Origin: DYJE01 sp041660385
Lineage (GTDB): Bacteria > Desulfobacterota > Desulfobacteria > Desulfobacterales > Desulfolunaceae
Assembly: GCA_041660385.1 (NCBI GenBank)
Contig: JBAZWJ010000011.1
Coordinates: forward strand, 1-64,000
DNA length: 64,000 nt
Reading direction: 5' to 3'
A program made the position numbers and the translations under genes. Below the pieces are notes generated by a model that did not search any database, was not told the DNA's origin, and saw only the letters and a program-made list of their open reading frames with translations. Of the stretch, positions 51,975 through 60,240 are shown in pieces (positions within the stretch are counted from its first letter, which is position 1; each line of letters begins with the position of its first letter).

Positions 51975-52154
51975 TTATTTGCCCAGGACCTTTTCAATCA
52001 ATCCGGTTTTTTCTTGAACCTTACCTTTAATAACCTCGACCTTACCGTCAACTTCCAGTTCGCGATCCTTGACAGCTATGCCGATCCCTTCTTTGATCGA
52101 GCCTTTCACTTGATGCATTTTGCCCTCTGCTCTGTCTTTTGTACTTGATTTCAT
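51975..52154 (-). CDS. CsbD-family general-stress protein
   Basis: 59-residue hydrophilic protein with the CsbD pattern: KDRAEGKMHQVKGSIKEGIG, then KDRELEVDGKVEVIKGKVQE. The family is induced by general or osmotic stress in many bacteria; mechanism unknown. The ATG chosen follows AGGAAAAA by 8 bases; an in-frame ATG 36 bases upstream would add a basic tail and is less likely. Lies in a run of minus-strand stress genes. Confidence 0.85.
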   Translation of the reverse strand: MKSSTKDRAEGKMHQVKGSIKEGIGIAVKDRELEVDGKVEVIKGKVQEKTGLIEKVLGK

Positions 52155-52237
52155 AGTGTTTTTCCTTTTTTTATTCCGGTCAATGTTCACTTTTTTTCAC
52201 GACTGATGCAATCATCAACCGTTTTTCTTCACAATCA

Positions 52238-52551
52238 TCACTTCACTTCAAGATCGTTTTTAACTGACTGTACGCCCTCCACTGAACTGGCAACTTGCAC
52301 AGCTCTGTTGGAAGCCTTTAAGGAATCCACAAAACCGCTCAACTGAACCACTCCCTTGTAAGATTCGACATTGATCTGAAACACTTTGAGTATCGGATCA
52401 TTAAGAATTCCAGCCTTGACTTTGGTAGTAAGGACCGAATCATCGATATACTCTCCGGTACTTTCTCTCTTCATGGTCGCAGCGCATCCTGCAATAAACG
52501 CAACAAAACGAGTCCAATAAATAACTTCTTGATAAAATCTGTTTTTTTCAT
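52238..52551 (-). CDS. BON-domain lipoprotein with a frameshift in its signal peptide
   Basis: The 78-codon ORF starting at 52474 contains one BON domain (DDSVLTTKVKAGILNDPILK, then VVQLSGFVDSLKASNRAV and VEGVQSVKNDLEV). Reading upstream in that frame gives FVAFIAGCAATMKRES, a perfect lipobox. The matching start, MKKTDFIKKLFIGLVL behind a GGAGACAG ribosome site at 52551, lies one base out of register; the shift falls near the T-rich run around 52505. Either a real frameshift or a one-base assembly error in a homopolymer. The intact gene would encode about 104 residues of periplasmic lipoprotein. Confidence 0.7.
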
Positions 52552-52593
52552 ACTGTCTCCTTTGGTATTTATTATTTCTTTCATATGAGAGCT

Positions 52594-52794
52594 CTAACGG
52601 CTGGCGCGATCCTTAAAAAAACAGTAAATCTGCTCCACAACAGCCAGCCCCAGGGCCAGATTCGAAACTCTTCCACGAACTGTGCCCCAGATTCCCTGGA
52701 CCTCAATATCAACCAGACGACGGCGAAGATCACAGCATATGGACAGATTGTTTTTGGCTTCCCTGATGTTTTTCAGTTCCTTATCTAAAAACAT
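52594..52794 (-). CDS. Uncharacterised small protein in the YqjD-YqjE operon
   Basis: 66-residue protein with a charged N-terminus (MFLDKELKNIREAKNNL), a short hydrophobic stretch (SNLALGLAVVEQIYCFF) and a basic end. Its start overlaps the YqjE-like gene by ten bases. In E. coli the yqjD-yqjE pair is followed by a small gene, yqjK; this ORF occupies that place, but sequence similarity to YqjK is not evident to me. Confidence 0.55.
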   Translation of the reverse strand: MFLDKELKNIREAKNNLSICCDLRRRLVDIEVQGIWGTVRGRVSNLALGLAVVEQIYCFFKDRASR

Positions 52795-53162
52795 GTCGCA
52801 TCCTTTTTCAGTTCCGCCAGACTCTGGTCAAAGGCCAGCGGGTTTCGATCAAGACGACGGCGGATGATGATAAACACTGCCGCACCGGCAATCATGCTGG
52901 CCACTGCTGCGGCAACCAAGCCGTAAAGCTGCAACGGGGGAGTCAGAACATATAAACCGGCCAGAACCATCAACACGAAACCCGTGAGAAAAAAGACTAC
53001 CCCCACACAGGTAAGAATCAGTACCTGAACAAAACGGATCTTGGCCTCGCGCAGTTCCAAAGCCAGAAGCTCCAGGCGATCCTGAAGAATCTGGGCGGCA
53101 ATCCCGCCTAACCTGTCAGAGGCCCCTGTAAATCCAGAAATGATCGACGGCAGTCTGTCCAT
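52785..53162 (-). CDS. YqjE-like membrane protein (phage holin 3_6 superfamily)
   Basis: 125-residue protein with an amphipathic N-terminus (AAQILQDRLELLALELREAK) and two hydrophobic helices (VLILTCVGVVFFLTGFVLMV and LYGLVAAAVASMIAGAAVFI), the YqjE/Phage_holin_3_6 layout. It follows the YqjD-like gene by one base and is probably a membrane partner of it. The ATG at the beginning of the conserved domain was used; the frame is open further upstream into the neighbour gene. Confidence 0.8.
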   Translation of the reverse strand: MDRLPSIISGFTGASDRLGGIAAQILQDRLELLALELREAKIRFVQVLILTCVGVVFFLTGFVLMVLAGLYVLTPPLQLYGLVAAAVASMIAGAAVFIIIRRRLDRNPLAFDQSLAELKKDATCF

Positions 53163-53163
53163 G

Positions 53164-53460
53164 CTACTTCCTTGCCAACAACCAGCCCATGAACAGACCG
53201 GTGATGAGTGTACCGCCAATGGCATAGTAGGGCTTTACATGAATAAACTCGTCTACGGCCTTGACCTCGTCCATAAGGCGCCCCTCCATTTCGCCATATT
53301 CACCCTTGACCGTGTCAAGACGTTCTTTAAGGGCTGCTCTCGCCGTCTTGATCCGTTCATCAAGCTCTCCTGATGTTGCGTTTATCAGTGCATGGGCATG
53401 GTCCAGAATATGATGCATTTCCTTGTTCATTGTTTTTGAATTGTATCCTGTTTTACTCAT
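53164..53460 (-). CDS. ElaB/YqjD-family membrane-anchored protein (DUF883)
   Basis: 98-residue protein: a helical soluble part (LDERIKTARAALKERLDTV) and a single C-terminal anchor (AIGGTLITGLFMGWLLARK) preceded by HVKPYYA, the DUF883 signature. E. coli relatives bind ribosomes and are induced in stationary phase. The ATG with AGGA at 7 bases was used. First gene of the yqjD-yqjE-like operon. Confidence 0.85.
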   Translation of the reverse strand: MSKTGYNSKTMNKEMHHILDHAHALINATSGELDERIKTARAALKERLDTVKGEYGEMEGRLMDEVKAVDEFIHVKPYYAIGGTLITGLFMGWLLARK

Positions 53461-53556
53461 GATCCTATATCTCCTCATGTTTAGTGTTTCTTTGTATTGT
53501 CTGCCAATTGAAAGGCGCTATGGCTGAACAGTCCTCCGCCATGAATCTCTGGCCAA

Positions 53557-54342
53557 TCACTTAACAGTCATGTTGTTAACCACACTCTTGACACCGTGAA
53601 CATCACTTGCGAGCTTGCCAGCCAGACTCTTTTCAGCCGCATTCTTTGCATTCCCTACCAATGTTACAACACCGTCTTTTGTCTTGATGTTTGTCTTGAG
53701 GGCGCTGACCGACCGATGGGTCAAAAAAACCGTCTTGGTCATGGCCGTAATTGATGCGTCATCGATGGATTCGGTTACGGCATCCAGCTTCTGTTTAGCG
53801 GATTTATCCATGGGCTTAACGATGTCCGTGAACACAGCCATCTCATTTTTTACTTGCTTGACTCCTTCCACATCCTTCGCGTATTCCGTGGTCAGGTCCT
53901 TTTGCGCTCTGTTGGCTGCTACACCGCGCAACGTAACAACCCCGTCCTCTGCTAAAATCTCAGTTCCGGTTGCATTTACATTTCGATGGAACAAAAGATT
54001 GGATTTCACCCGGGTAATAAGCCAGGCATTGGAGTACACCGACGCAGCTACATATTTCACTTTAAGTTCGTTGATCACACTTGTAACCTCAGGAAGCCCC
54101 CCGGCAGTCTCTCCAGCCAGTGTTTTGTCGGATTCCTGGGAAACCATCCCGGTCAGGGTGACCTGACCATTTTTGGACTGAATTTTTACGTCATCATCTT
54201 TTAAGACGGTTTTGAATACATAAGTCTGTTTTGCGGATGAGACGATGCGGTCATCATTATCGGATGCAGTCACCATGACTCCTGCGATAAATATTGAAAC
54301 AACTGTAGCAATCAGAATTGAGTAAATATTTTCTTTTTTCAT
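53557..54342 (-). CDS. Periplasmic triple-BON-domain protein (paralog)
   Basis: 261-residue exported protein with three BON domains: VKIQSKNGQVTLTGMV...LPEVTSVINEL; ILAEDGVVTLRGVA...VEGVKQVKNEM; and IKTKDGVVTLVGNA...VHGVKSVVNNM. It parallels the protein at 46980 domain for domain (shared RAQKDLTTEYAKDVEGVK stretch), so the two arose by duplication. Signal peptide IATVVSIFIAGVMVTASDND-type. Role: OsmY-like envelope protection, inferred from family. Confidence 0.88.
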   Translation of the reverse strand: MKKENIYSILIATVVSIFIAGVMVTASDNDDRIVSSAKQTYVFKTVLKDDDVKIQSKNGQVTLTGMVSQESDKTLAGETAGGLPEVTSVINELKVKYVAASVYSNAWLITRVKSNLLFHRNVNATGTEILAEDGVVTLRGVAANRAQKDLTTEYAKDVEGVKQVKNEMAVFTDIVKPMDKSAKQKLDAVTESIDDASITAMTKTVFLTHRSVSALKTNIKTKDGVVTLVGNAKNAAEKSLAGKLASDVHGVKSVVNNMTVK

Positions 54343-54417
54343 TGTACTACCCCATTTTTTTCAGATGTGTTTCTCCACAACCGAAATACTTTTTTTAATT
54401 GATCGTCCTGGCATTTC

Positions 54418-55440
54418 TCAATCCAGAACAACTTCAAAAAGGACTCTCATGTTTGCCTTTGCAGCGTTTGAGTATATATTTTTAGGAGCCACTTCAGCTC
54501 TTGCCGGGCTTGTTTCGCCGTAACCGATTGTTGATAGTCTGTCCTGAGTGATGACGCTTTCATCAACGAGATATTTCTCAACAGATCTTGCTCTTTTCTC
54601 ACTTAATGTCTGGTTGAATTCCTCTGTTCCCGCAGCAGAAGTATAACCGGCAATTCGAATTTGGGTTGAAGGATTTTTCTTTAAAAGCAGGATATTCCGT
54701 TTCAAAATTTGCTTGGCTTCCGGCTTAAGCTCTGACTCACCGAAATCAAAATGAACATCCTCAAAACCAAGGACAACTATCTTCTGCTGATTAGCAGCAG
54801 CAACAGCCATTTCATCAGCCAGTGATTCTGTCACCAGGATGACCGCGACTTTTTCACCATTTCTTGGGTTGGGGTCATTCAATGATGCCACTTTTGTCTT
54901 TTCTGCCACTCCTCCGAATGAAAATGTTAATCCCACAGTATAAAGAAGATTGCTGTGAATTGAGGAGAAAGAAACAACATGACGAACATCTCCACGAAGC
55001 GCCACATCATCCCTCAAAAAGTACTTAAGCCCTGCCCCGTAATTAACTGCAAAATCATCGTCATTGTGCGCTCTGTCAGGATCAACAACAAGGCTTCCAA
55101 TTCCAGTAGCTAAATAGGGAACAAGTTTTTCCGATGGGTTAAAATGGTACATGGCATCCAGATGATACAGCCAGGTATTCACATCATTACCGCCTCTATC
55201 ACGTTCCGTATCAATGTAATGAATGGCGGCTTCAGCAGCCCAGTGGGTATCCATGTTATAGCCCAGGCCCAGACCAAAGGTAGGCCCGTTCTCCAAATCC
55301 TGATTGCCCTCAAACACATAGCCGCCTATAGAAGGGCTCAAAGTTATTGCCCCGGCCTTAATTTCAGCTGACACAGTTCCAGCGGTAATCATGGAACAAA
55401 TCATCAGACATAGACAAATAATCGATTTAAACATATCCAT
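54418..55440 (-). CDS. OmpA-type outer-membrane porin with peptidoglycan-binding domain
   Basis: 340-residue protein: signal peptide (IICLCLMICSMITAGTVSA), an N-terminal eight-strand-type barrel (SIGGYVFEGNQDLENGPTFG, HWAAEAAIHYIDTERDRG, NYGAGLKYFLRDDVALRGD) and a C-terminal OmpA domain (EDVHFDFGESELKPEAKQIL, IAGYTSAAGTEEFNQTLSEK, RARSVEKYL). A linker containing EKVAVILVTESLADEM separates them. It anchors the outer membrane to peptidoglycan. Probably transcribed ahead of the BON gene. Confidence 0.88.
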   Translation of the reverse strand: MDMFKSIICLCLMICSMITAGTVSAEIKAGAITLSPSIGGYVFEGNQDLENGPTFGLGLGYNMDTHWAAEAAIHYIDTERDRGGNDVNTWLYHLDAMYHFNPSEKLVPYLATGIGSLVVDPDRAHNDDDFAVNYGAGLKYFLRDDVALRGDVRHVVSFSSIHSNLLYTVGLTFSFGGVAEKTKVASLNDPNPRNGEKVAVILVTESLADEMAVAAANQQKIVVLGFEDVHFDFGESELKPEAKQILKRNILLLKKNPSTQIRIAGYTSAAGTEEFNQTLSEKRARSVEKYLVDESVITQDRLSTIGYGETSPARAEVAPKNIYSNAAKANMRVLFEVVLD

Positions 55441-55480
55441 ACGTAATATTCCTTTATTGATGTTGATTCGGTTTAGTCTG

Positions 55481-55630
55481 TCAGGTGATTTTCCGCCCTT
55501 GAATGACGCTTATAAGCACGGTGATAACAGCTATCACCAGCAGAATATGGATGAAACCTCCCAACGTGTAACTACTCACAAGGCCCAGAAGCCAAAGAAT
55601 TAATAGGATAACAGCGATTGTCCAGAGCAT
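55481..55630 (-). CDS. lmo0937-family small membrane protein (DUF5670)
   Basis: 49-residue protein with two helices: MLWTIAVILLILWLLGLVS, then YTLGGFIHILLVIAVITVLI and the end QGRKIT. This is the pattern of the lmo0937/DUF5670 family, found in general-stress gene groups of many bacteria. AGGAAA ribosome site on the minus strand. Function unknown. Confidence 0.85.
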   Translation of the reverse strand: MLWTIAVILLILWLLGLVSSYTLGGFIHILLVIAVITVLISVIQGRKIT

Positions 55631-55710
55631 ATAATTTTCCTCCCACAGTATTTTGTTTTTTTACTTACCGCCCTCTTCTCCACTTCGGAGGTTCCAGCAG
55701 TCTGTTTATT

Positions 55711-55905
55711 TCAAGATGAAGCATTCCACTTAAAAACGCTTTTTTTAATGGAGCTATTTTTACTTATTTTTTTCCCAACTTTTTTTTCTTTTTTTGTATC
55801 ATCTACCAGGTCATTATTCTTATTCACCTGTTCCAAACCCTTCTTGTTTGTTCCATTTTCTTTTCTAATTTTACCTTTTAAGATATCGGTTGTGTTTGAT
55901 TCCAT
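55711..55905 (-). CDS. Small lysine-rich hydrophilic protein, possibly CsbD-like
   Basis: 64-residue protein very rich in Lys and Asn, starting MESNTTDILKGKIRKENGTN. The KGKIRKE...K...NDLVDDTKKEKKVGKK pattern faintly recalls CsbD proteins but is divergent. AAGGAGA site 6-8 bases upstream of the ATG supports translation. No signal peptide or helix of membrane type. Confidence 0.45.
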   Translation of the reverse strand: MESNTTDILKGKIRKENGTNKKGLEQVNKNNDLVDDTKKEKKVGKKISKNSSIKKSVFKWNASS

Positions 55906-56440
55906 GGCGTTCTCCTTGAGCTATCTAAATTTTTTAAACCACAGTAAATCAATAAAGATCGTAATAACAAATATTTAAAGATACCAAACCATGATACTCT
56001 GTGGTAAAATTGTTATGTTTACCCAATGTGGTTAATTACTATTGATTTCGTTACTTAAGTATTACAACATGCATGCCACAGGTTTATACATCGCACATAG
56101 TTTTGATTTCATTATTTATTTTATTAATTGACCATTTCATAGACGGTCTTTGGTTATCATGAAAGAGGGGTCATATCTGCCCGAAAGGTTGCATGTGACC
56201 CTTTTCGATGGGTAGAAAACCGTTTTTGATGTACCGCTAGTCCTATGTAAATTTCTGGTCTCTTTTAGGAGACCGATTGTCCACCTTCGCTCAGAATGCC
56301 ATTTATCGAATTATATTCGATCCAACAACTCCTATATAATGCTTTAAAATAGATTTATATTGACATAAGCAGATAGAATATGGTTCACTAATCTCACTAA
56401 AAGTTATTTTTCGAATTTAATTAAAGACTAGGATCACCTA
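55906..56440. other. Long intergenic region upstream of the double TetR gene
   Basis: About 530 bp, AT-rich, no supportable gene. It contains the GGTCATAT repeat copy at 56165. It should include the promoter of the TetR-HMG-CoA reductase unit and, if autoregulated, its operator; no clear TetR-type palindrome could be fixed by eye. Confidence 0.35.
56165..56205. repeat. GGTCATAT palindromic repeat, copy 7
   Basis: AGGGGTCATATCTGCC, then CGAAA, then GGTTGCATGTGACCCTTTT. Both arms match the family consensus. Confidence 0.65.
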
Positions 56441-57637
56441 ATGACCGATCTTTCTCCAAAAAAAAGAATCATTTCGGCAGGCGAAGAGATGATGGCCGAA
56501 ACGGGATTGAATGCAAAAATATCCCATATCGCATCCCGGGCGGGTGTCAGCGATTCCGTTCTCTATCATTATTTCAAAAACAAGGAAGATCTCCTGTTTT
56601 CAATAGCCGAAGAACGTTTGAGGGATTTAAGGGAAACCATGGAAGAACAGCTTCTTGGCCTCAATGACCCCCTGAGCCGTCTTAGAAAACTGTTTTTCTT
56701 CCGTCTCCATTACCTTGAAAAGAACAGAAACTACGGCAAACTGCTTATGTTTGAATGCCGCTCGAACTTGGCCTTTTACAGCCATCCGGCTTTTGCCCAG
56801 GCCCGGTGGTTCATGTCGCTCCTGGGCCAGATTCTCAAAGACGGAATAAAAACGGATATTTTCCGGAAAGATCTTAACATCTGGCTTGTGAGAGACGCTG
56901 TATTCGGCCTACTGGACCTGGCTAATATCCATATGCTTCTTGGGAAAGATAATGACATCATTTTCAGCTACGAAGACCTCTTTGGCCTGATCGAACCCAT
57001 GATCATGAAACAAACCGGGCAACCTGCCCCTTCCCAGGACAAGCGACAGAGAATTCTCCGTGCGGCCGAAACCCTTTTCGCTGAAAAAGGGTATGAAAAC
57101 GCAACCATCCAGGAGATAGCCACAGCTGCCGGAGTGGGTGACGGAACAGTTTATGATTATTTTAAAAACAAAGAAGATGTGCTTTTCAACACACTGAAAG
57201 ACGGATTTCATCCCTCAGCCCACAGAAAAGGATTTCAGGAGCACCTCGTTGCTCCCGATGTATATCAGGAACAACTCACTCCCCTGTCAAAACTGGAACA
57301 TTTCATCAGGTGTCAGTTCCAGCTTGCCCTGACCCAGCCATCGTTTGCAAAAGTTTTTATCATCAACGGGATATACAACAAAAAATTTTATTATTCCGAT
57401 GCGTTCCAGGATTTTGACCGATACATGGAAACCCTTTCGCATCTGATAAACGATGGAAAACAGGAAAAAACCATCCGTAACGACATTTTGCCACAAGGGG
57501 TCAGGCTCCTGGTTCTTGGTGCATTCAGCCACCTTACCCTGCGCTGGCTGATATCGGATAAGAAAACAAATATCGACAAAGCGGGAGAGATCAACGCCAT
57601 GACAGAGCTTGTGATCAGATCTATTTCAGTCGCTTGA
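56441..57637 (+). CDS. Tandem-fused double TetR-family transcriptional regulator
   Basis: 398-residue protein, twice the normal TetR length. It contains two complete TetR units: unit 1 (5-190) with KKRIISAGEEMMAETGLNAK, ASRAGVSDSVLYHYFKNKED; unit 2 (199-398) with KRQRILRAAETLFAEKGYEN, AAGVGDGTVYDYFKNKEDVL. Each has its own ligand-binding helical domain. TetR proteins normally act as dimers; here a single chain could supply both DNA-binding domains, possibly reading an asymmetric operator. HMG-CoA reductase follows 42 bases downstream on the same strand and is the likely target or partner. No internal start codon with ribosome site was seen. Confidence 0.88.
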   Translation: MTDLSPKKRIISAGEEMMAETGLNAKISHIASRAGVSDSVLYHYFKNKEDLLFSIAEERLRDLRETMEEQLLGLNDPLSRLRKLFFFRLHYLEKNRNYGKLLMFECRSNLAFYSHPAFAQARWFMSLLGQILKDGIKTDIFRKDLNIWLVRDAVFGLLDLANIHMLLGKDNDIIFSYEDLFGLIEPMIMKQTGQPAPSQDKRQRILRAAETLFAEKGYENATIQEIATAAGVGDGTVYDYFKNKEDVLFNTLKDGFHPSAHRKGFQEHLVAPDVYQEQLTPLSKLEHFIRCQFQLALTQPSFAKVFIINGIYNKKFYYSDAFQDFDRYMETLSHLINDGKQEKTIRNDILPQGVRLLVLGAFSHLTLRWLISDKKTNIDKAGEINAMTELVIRSISVA

Positions 57638-57679
57638 TCAGACACACATTGAATTCATATTTTTAATTAGGAGATCATC

Positions 57680-58849
57680 ATGCGAAAAAGTATTCCCAGG
57701 GCATCAGGCCCAGCAGATTATGGCCGAGAAATAGCAGAACAGCGCCTTGCCTTTGCCGAGGACCATGCCGGAGTGAAAACAATCCATACCAGAGGCTATT
57801 CCTTTGACCCCGCCATTCTTCAGGGCAACATCGAACACTTTTCAGGTGTGGCTCAGATCCCCGTGGGACTCGCCGGCCCGCTTCTCATGGACGGCGAGCA
57901 TGCCAAAGGCGAATTCTATGTCCCTCTGGCCACCACGGAAGGAACCCTTGTGGCCAGCTACAACAGAGGGATGAAAGTGATTTACGAAAGCGGCGGGGTA
58001 AAAACCACCATTCTTGATGACGCCATGCAGCGTGCGCCGGTGTTTCATTTCGAGGACGGCAGAGGAACGAGGGATTTCGGAATCTGGGTGAATGAGCATT
58101 TCGACGCGATCAAAGCTCAGGCTGAAACCACAACCCGTTCAGGCAAGTTGAGAAACATCGAACAGTATCCGGTGGGCAAGCTGATGTTCTTACGGTTCAA
58201 CTTCACCACCGGTGATGCAGCCGGACAGAACATGGTGGGAAAAGCCACCTTCGTTGCCTGTGAGTATATCAAGGCCAACTGCCCCAGTATCAAACGCTAT
58301 GTGCTTTCAGGCAACATGGACACCGACAAGAAATCGTCTCAACTCAACATGCTTCGAACACGAGGCAAAAGGGTTTCAGCCGAAGTCACCATCCCGGCAG
58401 CGATTATTCAAAAACTCGCCGGAGCGCCTGTGGATATCCTGGTGCAACAACGCCAGGTCAGTTCCCTGGGAAGCTTTCTTGCCGGTTCAAACAACAACGG
58501 CTCCCATGCGGCCAACGGCATAACCGCCCTATTCATCGCCACCGGCCAGGATGTGGCCAATGTGGCCGAATCATCAGCCGGTCTTGTTTACGTGGAAAAG
58601 ACCATTTCAGGTGATTATTATTTTTCCATCACCCTGCCATCACTTATCGTGGGAACCTATGGCGGCGGAACCGGGCTGGCCACACAGAAAGAATATCTGG
58701 AACTGCTGGGTTGTCATGGAACGGGAAATGTCGGAAAATTCGCCGAAATAGTGGCGGGAACGGTTCTCTGCGGAGAAATCTCCCTTGCAAGCGCCGTCAT
58801 GGCCGGAGACTGGGTGTCGAGTCACGACAAATACGGGAGAAACAGGTAG
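57680..58849 (+). CDS. Hydroxymethylglutaryl-CoA reductase
   Basis: 389-residue HMG-CoA reductase, converting HMG-CoA to mevalonate. Catalytic residues are present: Glu87 (TTEGTLVAS), Lys217/218 (GNMDTDKKSS), Asp291 (ATGQDVANV) and His382 (SSHDKYGRN). The motif IPVGLAGPLLM and GTYGGGTGLATQ are typical, closer to the class I pattern. Most bacteria of this group use the MEP route for isoprenoids, so the enzyme is unexpected; no other mevalonate-pathway gene is in the window. AGGAG ribosome site. Likely co-transcribed with the double TetR. Confidence 0.9.
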   Translation: MRKSIPRASGPADYGREIAEQRLAFAEDHAGVKTIHTRGYSFDPAILQGNIEHFSGVAQIPVGLAGPLLMDGEHAKGEFYVPLATTEGTLVASYNRGMKVIYESGGVKTTILDDAMQRAPVFHFEDGRGTRDFGIWVNEHFDAIKAQAETTTRSGKLRNIEQYPVGKLMFLRFNFTTGDAAGQNMVGKATFVACEYIKANCPSIKRYVLSGNMDTDKKSSQLNMLRTRGKRVSAEVTIPAAIIQKLAGAPVDILVQQRQVSSLGSFLAGSNNNGSHAANGITALFIATGQDVANVAESSAGLVYVEKTISGDYYFSITLPSLIVGTYGGGTGLATQKEYLELLGCHGTGNVGKFAEIVAGTVLCGEISLASAVMAGDWVSSHDKYGRNR

Positions 58850-59118
58850 ACATGATATTCTACCAATAATTTGGCTTGTTATCCTTAAGAAATAGTAACA
58901 ACGCTCATTCTGCTTTATGCGATGGCCGTAGGGGCGACCCGCTGGTCGCCCTGCCCCGCATAACCCTAAACGTTTATTGTATATCGGTTTGGGCGACCAG
59001 CAGGTCGCCCCTACAACGTTTCGCTGGTTACATATCTTAAACAGCATTGTATGCAGGGTGAGCTTCCGCCCACCCTGCGGCATGTTATATCATGTGGTTG
59101 TTCAATGCGTTCACTCTA
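58850..59118. other. Intergenic region with a large hairpin repeat
   Basis: No gene. Apart from the hairpin at 58928-59014, it contains nothing recognisable. It separates the HMG-CoA reductase gene from the convergent PorV-like gene. Confidence 0.4.
58928..59014. repeat. 87-bp inverted repeat of GGTCGCCC type
   Basis: GTAGGGGCGACCCGCTGG(TCGCCC) and its inverted copy (GGGCGACC)AGCAGGTCGCCCCTAC flank a 39-base AT-rich centre. Each 24-base arm is itself palindromic. This is repeat material of a type scattered through environmental genomes; it may double as a transcription end for the convergent genes. Confidence 0.75.
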
Positions 59119-60240
59119 TCACAACCATCCCATGGAGATCTGAGCCACATAACGGCGGTCTTCCTGCTGTCCACCGACCACCCCAATCTCTTCTCCGTAG
59201 GTAGCCACATCAAATTTAATGGCCTTGAAATTTAAGGTGGCGCCTGCGGTGGCGTAGCCCTGATTCAAACCAACTCGCACACTTAGAATAACAGGTAGAG
59301 CCACTTCCACTCCCAAGTGAATCTTCTTTTCTAAGGAGTCGTCTCCACCGGCGTTATCTGTGAAATCATAGACATCAAGAGCCTCAGTCACGGTCATGCC
59401 CATAACCTTCTGGGACAGAGCTATTCCGGCATTGAACTGGGTTTTGGTATCCATGGCGTCTCCGAAGTCCATTTCAGGAATATTCTGGGCAACGAGAGCA
59501 AGATTCAAGTCCGTGACCTTGAGAGCCGACGTCGTATAAAGAACCCCAATATCAGCTGAGATCCCACTTCCGTCCTCCTGATCGTCATCAATGATATCAT
59601 CGAAGTTGTCGTCGGCAAGGGTTTCGGCTGTATACTCTTCATTAAGAGAGCGCCGTGAAATGCCCTTGAGCGTAGCGCCGACCTTCAATCCATTTACAAA
59701 CGGAAGATCCATACCGGCACCCACTATGACACCGTAATCAGCCACGGCATTGATCTGGGCCACCGGGTTCACCAGATTTCTGATACGGATGTCTGCGGTG
59801 GCTTGGCCCAAGGCACTGACCATCACACCGGCCGATCCGGCCCGAAAGCCCGAATAAATCTCGGTGGTTACCTTGATGTGGTTGTTTTCACCGACATATT
59901 TGCGCATCACATCGGCCACAGCCCCGCTGTCATCCTTGTCAATATCGGACATGTCATTGAAAAGATCAACGCTGTTCTCCGATGCTTCCACCTGGGGATT
60001 AAGGATTCCCAGACTGAACACCTTAATCTGGGAAAGGCCCGCCGGGTTGAAATAAAGGGCGTTCTGGTCATCGGCAACGGCTGTAAAGGCGCCCCCCATC
60101 CCCAAAGTTCGGGTACCCCGGTGAAATCCGAGATACGGCTCTGCAAACGAAGAGGAGCTGCTCAACACAAGAAGGACGAGAATGACGACCCATCGGTATC
60201 GACACACGTATACCCCACTGTTTTTTATCGTCTTTTTCAT
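59119..60240 (-). CDS. PorV/UPF0164-type outer-membrane beta-barrel protein
   Basis: 373-residue exported barrel: long signal peptide (VVILVLLVLSSSSSFA), then the family opening GTRTLGMGGAFTAVADDQNA and LYFNPAGLSQI, followed by many beta-strands, and an aromatic end VAQISMGWL. Such PorV/PorQ-like barrels serve as surface-protein attachment or fatty-acid-type channels. An acidic loop DDNFDDIIDDDQEDGSG may bind calcium. Its start overlaps the stop of the lipoprotein gene before it by four bases. Confidence 0.75.
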   Translation of the reverse strand: MKKTIKNSGVYVCRYRWVVILVLLVLSSSSSFAEPYLGFHRGTRTLGMGGAFTAVADDQNALYFNPAGLSQIKVFSLGILNPQVEASENSVDLFNDMSDIDKDDSGAVADVMRKYVGENNHIKVTTEIYSGFRAGSAGVMVSALGQATADIRIRNLVNPVAQINAVADYGVIVGAGMDLPFVNGLKVGATLKGISRRSLNEEYTAETLADDNFDDIIDDDQEDGSGISADIGVLYTTSALKVTDLNLALVAQNIPEMDFGDAMDTKTQFNAGIALSQKVMGMTVTEALDVYDFTDNAGGDDSLEKKIHLGVEVALPVILSVRVGLNQGYATAGATLNFKAIKFDVATYGEEIGVVGGQQEDRRYVAQISMGWL

